Assembly: GCA_021771675.1 (NCBI GenBank)
Contig: JAETOP010000063.1
Coordinates: 1 to 22,216, forward strand
Direction: 5' to 3'
Source: Oscillospiraceae bacterium
GTDB lineage: Bacteria > Bacillota_A > Clostridia > Oscillospirales > Oscillospiraceae
Length of the DNA stretch: 22,216 bases
Below the pieces are notes generated by a model. It made no database searches and was not told the origin of the DNA. It saw only the letters and a program-made list of their open reading frames with translations. Below are positions 14,723 to 22,044 of the stretch, piece by piece (the first letter of the stretch is position 1; each line of letters opens with the position of its first letter). Made by a program: the position numbers and the translations under genes.

Positions 14723-15953
14723 ACTCTCCGCCGCCCTGAAAACCCTGGTTCAGCCGGGAGACCGGGCGGTCTGCGCCGTCTCCGGGGGAGCTGATTCGGT
14801 GGCGATGCTGTTTGGAATGTATCTGATTCGGGAAAAATTGGGGGTGGAGCTGGCCGCCGCCCATTTTAACCACCATCTCCGGGGGGCGGAGTCCGACGCC
14901 GACGAGGCCTTCGTCCGGGAGTTTTGCGCCGGCTACGGCATCCCCCTGACCGTGGGAGGCGCTGCCGTTCAGCCCGGGAAGAAGGGGCTGGAGGCCGCCG
15001 CCCGGGAGGCAAGATACGCCTTCCTCCGGCAGCTCCCCGGGAAAATCGCCACCGCCCACACCGCTGACGACAACGCCGAGACGGTGATCCTCCACCTGCT
15101 CCGGGGCACGGGGCTCCGAGGGCTGGGGGGCATCGCTCCGGTGAACGGAAAAATCATCCGCCCCATGCTTGACATCACCCGGCAGGAGGTGGAGGCCTTT
15201 TTGGAGGAATACCACCTTCCACATCGGGAGGACAGCTCCAATGCCGCTGACGAATTCCTGCGCAACCGCATCCGCCATGGTGTGATGCCTTTGCTGCGGG
15301 CGGAAAATCCCAGTGTGAGCCTGAGCCTGTCTGCCCTGGCCCGGCAGCTGCGGCAGGACGAGGACTATTTGCAGGCCCAATTGGAGCCGGAGCTGCCCCC
15401 GGTGTCCAAGCTGCGGGAGCTCCACCCGGCGCTGCAAAGCCGGTATCTGAGTAGATTTCTGAAGCGCAGCGGCATCCCCGAGCCGGAACAGGCCCATATC
15501 CGCTCCGCCCGGGAGCTGCTCTTTTCGGGGAAGCCCTCCGCCCGGATGGATTTCCCCGGGGGAGTGGTCATCGCCCGGGACTACGACCGGCTGCGGGCCC
15601 TGGAGGCTTCGGCCGCCCCGGAGAGAGCGGAAATTCAAGTTCCTGGGATGGTGGAGCTGCCCCGGTGGGGCATCCGGGTCAGCTGCTCGGAAACGCCCAA
15701 CGGGGGCTTTGGGGTGACGCTGGCGGGTGGCCTGTGGGTTCGCAGCCGCCAGCCGGGAGACGAGATCCGGCTGGCCGGCGGCACCAAGAGCATCAAAAAG
15801 CTGATGATCGACCGGAAGATCAGCGCCCATGAGCGCTGCCGCATTCCCATCCTGGCAGACAACGCCGGGGTGATCTGGGCCGGGCAGCTGGGAGTCAATT
15901 TGAGCCGGCTGGAGGAAGAGGCAAGTTGTTATATTCTGGTAGAAAGTATATGA
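14712..15953 (+). CDS. tilS: tRNA(Ile)-lysidine synthase
   Basis: A 413-residue ATP-dependent enzyme that attaches lysine to C34 of tRNA-Ile (CAU), changing its decoding from AUG to AUA. The PP-loop SGGADS is at 24-29; HFNHHLRG (51-58), then TAHTADDNAETVILHLLRGTGLRGL and DEFLRNRIRHGVMPLL are family motifs. The C-terminal TilS domain includes VRSRQPGDEIRLAGGTKSIKKLMID and a final GVIWAGQLGVN. It starts within the end of dnaB and is followed, after a 613-base repeat-filled gap, by hpt and ftsH, the standard Firmicutes neighbours. Confidence 0.95.
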   Translation: MLNKLSAALKTLVQPGDRAVCAVSGGADSVAMLFGMYLIREKLGVELAAAHFNHHLRGAESDADEAFVREFCAGYGIPLTVGGAAVQPGKKGLEAAAREARYAFLRQLPGKIATAHTADDNAETVILHLLRGTGLRGLGGIAPVNGKIIRPMLDITRQEVEAFLEEYHLPHREDSSNAADEFLRNRIRHGVMPLLRAENPSVSLSLSALARQLRQDEDYLQAQLEPELPPVSKLRELHPALQSRYLSRFLKRSGIPEPEQAHIRSARELLFSGKPSARMDFPGGVVIARDYDRLRALEASAAPERAEIQVPGMVELPRWGIRVSCSETPNGGFGVTLAGGLWVRSRQPGDEIRLAGGTKSIKKLMIDRKISAHERCRIPILADNAGVIWAGQLGVNLSRLEEEASCYILVESI

Positions 15954-15978
15954 ATTAGGAGTTAGGAATTAGGAATGA
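15952..15978. repeat. heptamer array (GGAATTA type), left bracket of the tilS-hpt gap
   Basis: GAATTA, GGAGTTA, GGAATTA, GGAATGA with an exact 7-base period. The array overlaps the tilS stop codon (TGA at 15951-15953). Its inverted partner at 16503-16536 lies at the other end of the gap. Confidence 0.8.
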
Positions 15979-16053
15979 TCGACACTGACCTCTGATCGGG
16001 AAATTGGTGCTTGGCAGTGCGTTGAATGGTAGCAGGTGACGGTTTTTGAGGGA

Positions 16054-16315
16054 GGCTCCCCTGTGTAAGGGGAGCTGGCACGGCGAAGCCGTGACTGAGG
16101 GACTGTGCGGTGAAATGTTATGTATTTGCATCAAGTTAGGCGAATACCGGAAGAGTTCGTTTACTGCAATCCCAATATTTCAGTGCTCTCTGTTATTATA
16201 GAAAAGGTAGAGAATTGGATCGTACCTTTCCACAGTGGACTGTACAGTCATTTCAGTGCCTGCTGTACAGTCCCTCAGTCAGCTTCGCTGACAGCTCCCC
16301 TTACACAGGGGAGCC
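16054..16315. repeat. 262-bp MITE/REPIN-like element (copy d, best preserved)
   Basis: Helix-forming parts: outer arms 16054-16077 and 16292-16315 (24 bp, perfect); left local hairpin CACGGC-GAA-GCCGTG (16079-16093); inner arms 16094-16106 and 16267-16279 (13 bp, perfect); right local hairpin around CAGC-TTC-GCTG (16280-16290). A single strand could therefore form a four-way junction closed by a variable interior of about 160 bases, which itself contains GACTGTACAGTC (16238-16249). The left and right flanks (GACGGTTTTTGAGGGA and its inverted counterpart TCCTCAGAAGCCATCG) are also mutually inverted. Lying between tilS and hpt, it would be transcribed with them. Confidence 0.88.
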
Positions 16316-16356
16316 TTCCTCAGAAGCCATCGCCTGCTACCATTCAACGTTCTGCT

Positions 16357-16440
16357 GCAAAAGCGTTACCGGGCTGAGTTCGGGGGGTAACGATTACTGA
16401 CCATCTCCGTGCGGCATTGGGGTGAAGCGCCCTGCGCTTC
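16357..16440. repeat. GCAAAAGCGTTACC module next to copy d
   Basis: GCAAAAGCGTTACCGGGCTG, then a G-run, GGTAACGATTACTGACCATC and TCCGTGCG. GTTACC (16364) and GGTAAC can pair. It begins just after CCATTCAACG, which also borders modules at 51-59 and 9720-9729. An AAATTACAATTTGCTGCGC stretch follows to about 16460, after which 16461-16500 shows nothing I recognise. Confidence 0.7.
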
Positions 16441-16502
16441 AAATTACAATTTGCTGCGCAACCGATGGGTGTACTGTTAAAAGCAGGGAGACAAAGGGAA
16501 TG

Positions 16503-16536
16503 CAATTCCTCATTCCTAACTCCTAATTCCTAATTA
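16503..16536. repeat. heptamer array (inverted), right bracket of the tilS-hpt gap
   Basis: CAATTCC, TCATTCC, TAACTCC, TAATTCC, TAATTA: the reverse complement of the 15952-15978 array with the same unit order in the centre. In RNA the two arrays could pair across about 525 bases. It ends about 15 bases before the GGGAGG ribosome site of hpt. Confidence 0.8.
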
Positions 16537-16566
16537 TCCAAAAATACAGCGGGAGGAAAGAGAAAA

Positions 16567-17109
16567 ATGGACAATGACATTCAGCAGGTTCTCATCACCG
16601 AGGAGCAGATTCAAAGCAGAATCCGGGAGCTGGGAGAGGTTCTGACCCGGGAATACGCGGGGAAGAATCCCGTGATTGTGGGCGTCTTAAAGGGCGTGGT
16701 GATTTTCTACGCGGACATGGTCCGCCAAATCAAGGTGCCCTGCCAGATGGACTTCATGTGGCTGTCCTCCTACCAGGGTACGAGCTCCACCGGAGAGATG
16801 ATCGTCAAGCGGGACGTGGGTGTGGACATCCGGGGCCGGCACGTGCTGATTCTGGAGGACATCTACGACACCGGCAGCTCCCTGGACTTTACATACCGGC
16901 ATCTCATGTCCAAGGGCCCCGCGTCCTTGAAAATCTGCACCCTGCTGGATAAGCCGGAGCGCCGGAAGCCCGGCATCACCCTGAAGCCGGATTATGTGGG
17001 CTTTACGGTGCCCAACGCCTTTGTGGTGGGCTATGGCCTGGACTACAACGAGCAGTATCGAAACCTGCCCTATGTGGGCATTCTGAAAAGCGAAGTTTAC
17101 GAAAAATAA
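16567..17109 (+). CDS. hpt: hypoxanthine (guanine) phosphoribosyltransferase
   Basis: A 180-residue purine salvage enzyme converting hypoxanthine or guanine plus PRPP to IMP or GMP. LKG (41-43) is the PPi-binding loop, SSYQGTSSTG (67-76) the mobile flap, and ILEDIYDTGSSL (95-106) the PRPP motif; KPDYVGFTVPNAFVVGYGLDYNEQYRNLPYVG is the conserved base-binding end. GGGAGG (16551-16556) precedes the ATG. In Bacillus the product also interacts with the FtsH promoter region (known for that genus; not shown here). The next gene starts 12 bases after the stop, within the same transcript. Confidence 0.97.
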   Translation: MDNDIQQVLITEEQIQSRIRELGEVLTREYAGKNPVIVGVLKGVVIFYADMVRQIKVPCQMDFMWLSSYQGTSSTGEMIVKRDVGVDIRGRHVLILEDIYDTGSSLDFTYRHLMSKGPASLKICTLLDKPERRKPGITLKPDYVGFTVPNAFVVGYGLDYNEQYRNLPYVGILKSEVYEK

Positions 17110-17121
17110 GGAGATACGTCA

Positions 17122-18996
17122 TTGAAGAACCAACGCAAAAATTTTTCCCCGCTGATCTATCTGCTGGGGCTGGTGCTGGTGCTCAGCTGGGCCATGGGAA
17201 ACTTCGGCCAGAAGAGCAACGCCATCGCCTATTCCAATCTGGTGAAGCTGTTCCAGCGGGAGCAGGTGTCCCAGTTCCTGGTGAAGGGGGATGAAATTAC
17301 CCTGCTGCTGCGGGAGCCTTACAATGGAAAGACCACTCTTCGCACCGGCTTGGCGGATTCAGAGGTCTTCCGGGCGCAGATGCAGCCCTTGTTCGATCAG
17401 CAGACGGCCTCCGGGGTGCTGGAAGCCTATGATTTTGTGGCGGACAAGAGCTACACCCCCTATGACTTCATCCTGCCGCTGCTGGTGGCCGGGGGCGTGC
17501 TGCTGCTGGCCTGGTTCCTGCTGGTGAGCCGGCTCAACGGGGGCGGGAATCCTGCCTCCCAGTTTGGCAAGGCCCGGACGGTGCAGGGCGTGCCCGAGGG
17601 GCAGAAGCTCACATTCCAGGACGTGGCCGGGGCGGACGAGGAGAAAGAGGAGCTGCAAGAGGTGGTGGACTTCCTCCGCTCCCCGGAGAAGTACACCGAA
17701 ATGGGCGCCAAAATCCCCCACGGGCTGCTGCTGGTGGGCCCTCCGGGCACCGGCAAGACATTGCTGGCCCGGGCCACCGCCGGGGAGGCCGGGGTGCAGT
17801 TTCTGTCCATCTCCGGCTCCGATTTTGTGGAGATGTACGTGGGCGTTGGCGCAAGCCGGGTGCGGGACCTGTTTGACCAGGCCAAAAAGCTGGCTCCCGC
17901 CATTGTCTTCATTGACGAAATCGACGCCGTGGGCCGCAAGCGGGGCAGCGGTCTGGGCGGCGGCCACGACGAAAAGGAACAGACCTTGAACCAGCTGCTG
18001 GTGGAGATGGACGGCTTCGGCCGCACCGAGGGAGTTATCGTCCTGGCGGCCACCAACCGGCCGGACATTCTGGACCCCGCCCTGCTGCGGCCCGGCCGGT
18101 TCGACCGGCAGATTCAGGTGAACCGCCCGGACGTGAAGGGTCGGGAGGAAATTCTGAAGGTCCACGCCAAAGGCAAGCGGCTGGATGAATCCGTGAACCT
18201 GAGGACCATCGCCCGCTCCACCGCCGGATTCACCGGGGCGGACCTGCGCAACCTCTTGAACGAGGCCGCCATTCTGGCGGTGCGGAACAACCGGCCCGCC
18301 TTCACCATGGAGGATGTGGACGAGGCCATGATGAAAATTCTGGCCGGCCCCGCCAAGAAGAACCATGTGGCCTCCCGCCGGGATTTGAAGACCACCGCCA
18401 TCCACGAGGCGGGCCATGCCGTGGCCATGTACCACCTGCCCACCCATGACCCGGTGCGCCACATCTCCATCATTCCCCGGGGCAGAAGCCTGGGCGCCAC
18501 CTGGTATCTGCCCAAGGACGACTCCTCCAACCTGACCAGAAACGAGATGTACGAGCAGATCGTGGGCCTGCTGGGAGGCCGGGTGGCAGAGGATTTGTTC
18601 CTGGGGGACATCTCCGTAGGGGCCTCCAACGACATTGAACGGGCTACCAATCTGGCTAAGGACATGGTGGCCCGCTACGGCATGAGCGAAAAGATCGGCA
18701 CCATCAGCTATCTGGACGGCGGCGAGGTCTTCATCGGCCGGGACTACCAGACCACCAAGAGCTACTCCGAGGAGGTGGCGGGAGCCATCGACCGGGAGGT
18801 GAAGGCACTCATCGACCGGGCCTACGCCCACTGCAAGAAAATCCTCTCCGAAGACGGCGGGAAGCTGAACACCCTGGCGGACTACCTGCTGGAGCACGAG
18901 TCCATCACCGGTGAGCAGTTCGCCAACCTGATGGAGGGCCGGGAGATTGGAGAGGCCTCCGCCACCTCCCTCACCGATGGATTTGAGGAAGAGTAA
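17122..18996 (+). CDS. ftsH: ATP-dependent zinc metalloprotease FtsH
   Basis: A 624-residue membrane AAA+ protease that degrades misfolded membrane proteins and regulators. Transmembrane helices at about 11-28 and 114-135 flank a small extracytoplasmic domain. The AAA domain has Walker A GPPGTGKT (206-213), Walker B VFIDEID (D265, E266) and the second region of homology [22 protein letters not shown]. The protease has HEAGH (428-432) with D504 in ASNDIERAT as the likely third zinc ligand. The start is TTG at 17122, eight bases after AAGGAG; no ATG is in a better place. The length is slightly short of some homologues (about 610-660 is usual), with an acidic C-terminal tail. It ends a co-directional run that began at gdpP. 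Confidence 0.97.
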   Translation: MKNQRKNFSPLIYLLGLVLVLSWAMGNFGQKSNAIAYSNLVKLFQREQVSQFLVKGDEITLLLREPYNGKTTLRTGLADSEVFRAQMQPLFDQQTASGVLEAYDFVADKSYTPYDFILPLLVAGGVLLLAWFLLVSRLNGGGNPASQFGKARTVQGVPEGQKLTFQDVAGADEEKEELQEVVDFLRSPEKYTEMGAKIPHGLLLVGPPGTGKTLLARATAGEAGVQFLSISGSDFVEMYVGVGASRVRDLFDQAKKLAPAIVFIDEIDAVGRKRGSGLGGGHDEKEQTLNQLLVEMDGFGRTEGVIVLAATNRPDILDPALLRPGRFDRQIQVNRPDVKGREEILKVHAKGKRLDESVNLRTIARSTAGFTGADLRNLLNEAAILAVRNNRPAFTMEDVDEAMMKILAGPAKKNHVASRRDLKTTAIHEAGHAVAMYHLPTHDPVRHISIIPRGRSLGATWYLPKDDSSNLTRNEMYEQIVGLLGGRVAEDLFLGDISVGASNDIERATNLAKDMVARYGMSEKIGTISYLDGGEVFIGRDYQTTKSYSEEVAGAIDREVKALIDRAYAHCKKILSEDGGKLNTLADYLLEHESITGEQFANLMEGREIGEASATSLTDGFEEE

Positions 18997-19092
18997 TGGC
19001 GGTCAAGCCTGCCTGAAAATGGTGTGTAATCATTGCCTGGTGTGACTGCTGCAATTGTGAGGTTTCTGAAAAGCAGAGTTTCCCACAATATG

Positions 19093-19125
19093 AAATCCCC
19101 TTACTGTTTTGCAGTAAGGGGATTT
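19093..19125. terminator. bidirectional terminator between ftsH and the TrhA-like gene
   Basis: AAATCCCCTTACTG (19093-19106) pairs perfectly with CAGTAAGGGGATTT (19112-19125) around TTTTG. The AAA/TTT ends give short T-tracts in either direction, fitting the convergent genes on each side. Confidence 0.8.
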
Positions 19126-19130
19126 GACGG

Positions 19131-19802
19131 TTATACGGCGTAGAGCAGCACCGAGAAGAATTGGAGGACGCTGCCCAGAACTACGAAGATGTGGAATACC
19201 GAGTGCATCCACCGCTTCCGGGAGCCAATGCCGTAGAGCACCGCACCGATGGTATAGGCGATGCCCCCCAGGAGCAGCAGCCAAAACCCCGGCAGGGTGA
19301 GCACCTCAAAGGTCTGCTTCATGAAGGGGAGGATGGCCCAGCCCAGGCCGATGTAACAGACCATGGAGAGCACGTTGTATTTTTTCAGATCGATGGCGGT
19401 GAGCACCGTGGCGAAAATCGCCATGACCCACTCGAATGCGAACAGTCCCCAGCCAATTTTGGGGTAGGCGGGCCGCAGGGCGGAGAGGGACATGACGGTA
19501 TAGGTGCCGGCGATGAGAAAATAGATGGTGCAGTGATCCACCACCTGCATCACCTTCTTGCCCATCCCCACCGGCATGCCGTGGTACACACTGGACACGG
19601 TGTACAGGGCGATCATGCTGGCTCCATAGATGGAGGAGGACACGATGCCGTAGAGATTGTGGTGCAGCGCCGCAAATACCACGCACAGCACCAGCGCCGC
19701 CACTGACAAGGCTCCACCCACAATGTGGGTGATGGTGTTCATCAATTCTTCTCCCCGGGTATAGTCCGGCAGCACCCGGTCCCGGAGTTTGGTTCGTTTC
19801 AT
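19131..19802 (-). CDS. trhA: hemolysin III / PAQR-family membrane protein (TrhA-like)
   Basis: A 223-residue protein with seven predicted transmembrane helices. Conserved PAQR features are visible: the first helix NTITHIVGG, the SSVYHGMPVG stretch, DHCTIYFLIAGTYTV with Asp and His that belong to the putative metal site, and a C-terminal helix WMHSVFHIFVVLGSVLQFF with further histidines. The family name 'hemolysin III' is historical; bacterial members have been linked to membrane fluidity and lipid homeostasis, and haemolytic activity should not be assumed. The start at 19802 is backed by AAAGGAG about eight bases upstream. It stands alone, convergent to ftsH and divergent from the lysA-like gene. 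Confidence 0.9.
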   Translation of the reverse strand: MKRTKLRDRVLPDYTRGEELMNTITHIVGGALSVAALVLCVVFAALHHNLYGIVSSSIYGASMIALYTVSSVYHGMPVGMGKKVMQVVDHCTIYFLIAGTYTVMSLSALRPAYPKIGWGLFAFEWVMAIFATVLTAIDLKKYNVLSMVCYIGLGWAILPFMKQTFEVLTLPGFWLLLLGGIAYTIGAVLYGIGSRKRWMHSVFHIFVVLGSVLQFFSVLLYAV

Positions 19803-19851
19803 GGGGAATGCTCCTTTCTGGAATGCGCCCCGCTCAGAACCTGGGCGGACG

Positions 19852-19869
19852 CCTATCCATAGGATAGCC
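19852..19869. promoter_or_regulatory. short palindrome in the trhA/lysA divergent region
   Basis: CCTATCC-ATA-GGATAGC gives a six-base-pair inverted repeat (CTATCC/GGATAG) 50 bases upstream of the TrhA-like start. It could be an operator. No regulator is known here and the match may be chance. Confidence 0.25.
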
Positions 19870-19929
19870 CAAACTGGAAAAATTGCACCCTACTTGCTGC
19901 ACTTTTTCCTCTCCAAACCGGAGTAGAGG

Positions 19930-19952
19930 GCCTCTCCCCAGAGTAGAGAGGC
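19930..19952. promoter_or_regulatory. inverted repeat upstream of the lysA-like promoter
   Basis: GCCTCTC (19930-19936) and GAGAGGC (19946-19952) are perfect inverted repeats, ending 19 bases before the -35 box. GAGTAGAG also occurs directly repeated at 19921 and 19941. It could be a transcription factor site; function is a guess. Confidence 0.3.
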
Positions 19953-19971
19953 GATATTGCCTAAAAAAGAG

Positions 19972-20000
19972 TTGACAGATTGTGCATCTTCCACTAAAAT
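19972..20000 (+). promoter_or_regulatory. sigma-A promoter for the diaminopimelate decarboxylase-like gene
   Basis: TTGACA (19972-19977), exactly 17 bases, TAAAAT (19995-20000), with the start codon at 20040. The -35 box is perfect and the -10 box has one change, so this should be a strong vegetative promoter. Confidence 0.78.
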
Positions 20001-20039
20001 CAAACCATTACAAACGAAGAGAGAAAAGAGGCGGCGACA

Positions 20040-21302
20040 ATGAAAAAGACAGCATTCCTCACCCTGGAAAAGGCCAGGGAGATTACGGCCCAGATTCCCA
20101 CCCCCTTCCATCTGTACGACGAGGCAGGCATCCGTGCCAACGCCCGAGCGCTGAAAAAAGCCTTTGCCTGGAACAAGGGTTTTAAGGAGTTTTTCGCGGT
20201 GAAGGCTACCCCCAATCCCTATATTCTGAAAGTTCTCCATGAGGAGGGCTGCGGCTGCGACTGCGCCACCTATACAGAACTGCTGCTGGCGGAGGCTGTG
20301 GGCATCACCGGCCACGACGTGATGTTCTCCTCCAACGTCACCCCTCGAAAGGATATGGAAAAGGCCCGGGAGCTGGGAGCCTACATCAACCTGGACGACG
20401 CCACCTATGTGGATTTCCTGGCGGGGCTGGGCCCGGTGCCGGAGACGGTCTGCCTGCGCTATAACCCCGGCGGCTCCTTCAGCCTGGGCAACACCATCAT
20501 GGATATGCCCCGGGACGCCAAGTACGGCATGACCGAGGACCAGATGGCCGGGGCCATCAACCGCCTCCAGAAGCTGGGTACCAAGCATTTTGGCATCCAC
20601 GCCTTCCTGGCCTCCAACACCACCACCAACGAGTATTACCCGGAACTGGCCAGCCAATTGTTCCGCCTGGCGGTGCGGCTGCGCAACGCCACCGGAGCGG
20701 ATTTTACCTTCATCAATCTCTCCGGCGGCATCGGCGTGGACTACCGGCCCGAGCAGCCCAGCTGCAATATCCAGGCCATCGGCGACGGGGTGCGCTCCCG
20801 GTTCGAGCAGATCATGACTCCGGCAGGGCTGGGGGATGTGGCCATCTACACCGAGCTGGGCCGGTTTATGCTGGCGCCCTTCGGCCATCTGGTCTCCACC
20901 GTACTCCACCAGAAGCACATCTACCGGGAGTACATCGGTTTGGACGCCTGCGCCGCCGACCTGATGCGCCCGGCCATGTACGGGGCCTATCACCACATCA
21001 CCGTGCTGGGGAAAGAGGATGCCATTTTGGACCATGTGTATGACGTGGTCGGCGGCCTGTGCGAAAACAACGACAAATTTGCCATTGAGCGGAGCCTCCC
21101 CCAGATCGACGTGGGGGACATTGTGGTCATCCACGACACCGGCGCCCACGGCTTCTCCATGGGCTACAACTACAACGGAAAGCTCCGCTCCGCCGAGGTG
21201 CTTTTGAAGGAGGACGGCTCCTTCCAGCTCATCCGCCGGGCCGAGACGCCCATGGACTATTTTGCCACATTGGACATTACCGGCTTTACGTTCCATAACT
21301 GA
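20040..21302 (+). CDS. lysA: diaminopimelate decarboxylase-like PLP enzyme
   Basis: A 420-residue fold-type III (alanine-racemase-like) decarboxylase. Known family role: meso-diaminopimelate to L-lysine, the last step of lysine synthesis. FFAVKATPNP carries the PLP lysine (K55); GGIG (229-232) binds the cofactor phosphate; ELGR (272-275) stands where EPGR is usual; DLMRPAMYGAYHH and VVGGLCENND (C341, E342, D345) supply substrate-binding residues across the dimer interface, the CE-x-x-D motif being typical of diaminopimelate enzymes. It has its own promoter and no lysine-pathway neighbours, so a relative acting on another amino acid (for example carboxynorspermidine-type or ornithine-type decarboxylase) is possible but less likely. 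The ribosome site is weak (AGAGG). No lysine riboswitch is apparent in the short leader. Confidence 0.85.
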   Translation: MKKTAFLTLEKAREITAQIPTPFHLYDEAGIRANARALKKAFAWNKGFKEFFAVKATPNPYILKVLHEEGCGCDCATYTELLLAEAVGITGHDVMFSSNVTPRKDMEKARELGAYINLDDATYVDFLAGLGPVPETVCLRYNPGGSFSLGNTIMDMPRDAKYGMTEDQMAGAINRLQKLGTKHFGIHAFLASNTTTNEYYPELASQLFRLAVRLRNATGADFTFINLSGGIGVDYRPEQPSCNIQAIGDGVRSRFEQIMTPAGLGDVAIYTELGRFMLAPFGHLVSTVLHQKHIYREYIGLDACAADLMRPAMYGAYHHITVLGKEDAILDHVYDVVGGLCENNDKFAIERSLPQIDVGDIVVIHDTGAHGFSMGYNYNGKLRSAEVLLKEDGSFQLIRRAETPMDYFATLDITGFTFHN

Positions 21303-21392
21303 TTTGTTAAAATTCCACAAAATCTACGCTTAAATTTTGGGATTGAGATGGCGAAAATAACAAAGAAAATTCATGTTTTTCTTCTTTGACTA

Positions 21393-21401
21393 TGATATAA
21401 T
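21393..21401 (+). promoter_or_regulatory. extended -10 promoter for the CBS-domain gene
   Basis: TGATATAAT is an extended -10 element (TG-N-TATAAT) 53 bases before the start codon. The region 17 bases upstream (around 21373) has no good -35 box, which extended -10 promoters can do without. The surrounding 21303-21400 is AT-rich and gene-free. Confidence 0.6.
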
Positions 21402-21454
21402 ATGCGATGGAATGAAGAGCGATCTTTTATCCAACCGTCAAAAAGGAGAACCTT

Positions 21455-21868
21455 ATGAATAATATTTTGTTTTTTCTGCTGCCCAAAGCCATGTGCGCCT
21501 ACCTGTACGACGACTATACCGTCCGGCAGGCCCTGGAAAAAATGGAGGCGGCAGGCTATCAGGCGTTACCCATTCTGAACCGCCGGGGAGAATACCGGGG
21601 CACCATTACCGAAGGAGACCTGCTCTGGGCCATGAAGAACGTCTGCTACATGGACATTCGGCAGGCGGAGGCCCACCGGATCATGGAGATTTACCGCCGG
21701 AAGGACAATGTGCCCGTCCGGGTCACCACTTCCATGCACGAGCTCATCGACCGGGCATCCACCCAGAATTTTGTGCCTGTGGTGGATGATAAGGACACCT
21801 TCATCGGCATCGTGAAGCGCAGCTCCATCGTTCAGTACTGCAAGCAGACACTGTTCCCCGAGGATTGA
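21455..21868 (+). CDS. small protein of two CBS domains
   Basis: A 137-residue protein composed of a CBS pair and nothing else. The first domain (about 10-62) contains DDYTVRQALEKMEAAGYQALPILNRRGEYRGTITEGDLL in the typical order of helix, strand and GxIT; the second (about 75-132) has VTTSMHELIDRASTQNFVPVVDDKDTFIGIVKRSSIV. CBS pairs commonly bind adenine nucleotides (AMP, ATP, SAM or c-di-AMP) and act as sensors. A stand-alone pair needs a partner, which is not obvious here; c-di-AMP sensing is conceivable but only a guess from gdpP being in the same window. AAGGAG (21443-21448) precedes the ATG by six bases. It has its own promoter and terminator, so it is monocistronic. Confidence 0.88.
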   Translation: MNNILFFLLPKAMCAYLYDDYTVRQALEKMEAAGYQALPILNRRGEYRGTITEGDLLWAMKNVCYMDIRQAEAHRIMEIYRRKDNVPVRVTTSMHELIDRASTQNFVPVVDDKDTFIGIVKRSSIVQYCKQTLFPED

Positions 21869-21883
21869 TGTACATACCGAAAA

Positions 21884-21919
21884 GGGCTGCTCCCCAAACG
21901 GAGCAGCCCCCAATTTTTT
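21884..21919 (+). terminator. rho-independent terminator after the CBS-domain gene
   Basis: GGGCTGCTCC (21884-21893) and GGAGCAGCCC (21900-21909) form a perfect 10-bp stem with a CCAAAC loop, followed by CCAA and TTTTTT (21914-21919). It lies 15 bases after the stop codon. Confidence 0.9.
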
Positions 21920-22044
21920 GGGGGGGACGCTATAAAATTGTAATTTAACGAGGCGTTCCGTAGGGCTTATGTCATGACCCCGCCGACCAGGTTCCGCTTT
22001 TTGAGCAATGCGTTGAATGGTATCGGGTGACGGCTTCTGAGAAA

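Noticed and set aside
16120..16377. Small ORF of 85 residues in the tilS-hpt gap; similar ORFs at 7453-7635 (minus), 6193-7302 extension and 21972-22166 (minus)
   Set aside because: They consist of translated repeat arms (peptides like TAPLTQGSLP recur in several ORFs and frames), have no ribosome sites, and vary with the repeats.
12843..16566. Insertion sequences with transposase in the repeat-filled gaps
   Set aside because: No transposase fragment or long ORF is present; only non-autonomous repeats can be supported.
19131..19802. Virulence-type haemolysin
   Set aside because: The hemolysin III name is historical; the sequence is a PAQR-type seven-helix membrane protein found widely in harmless bacteria.
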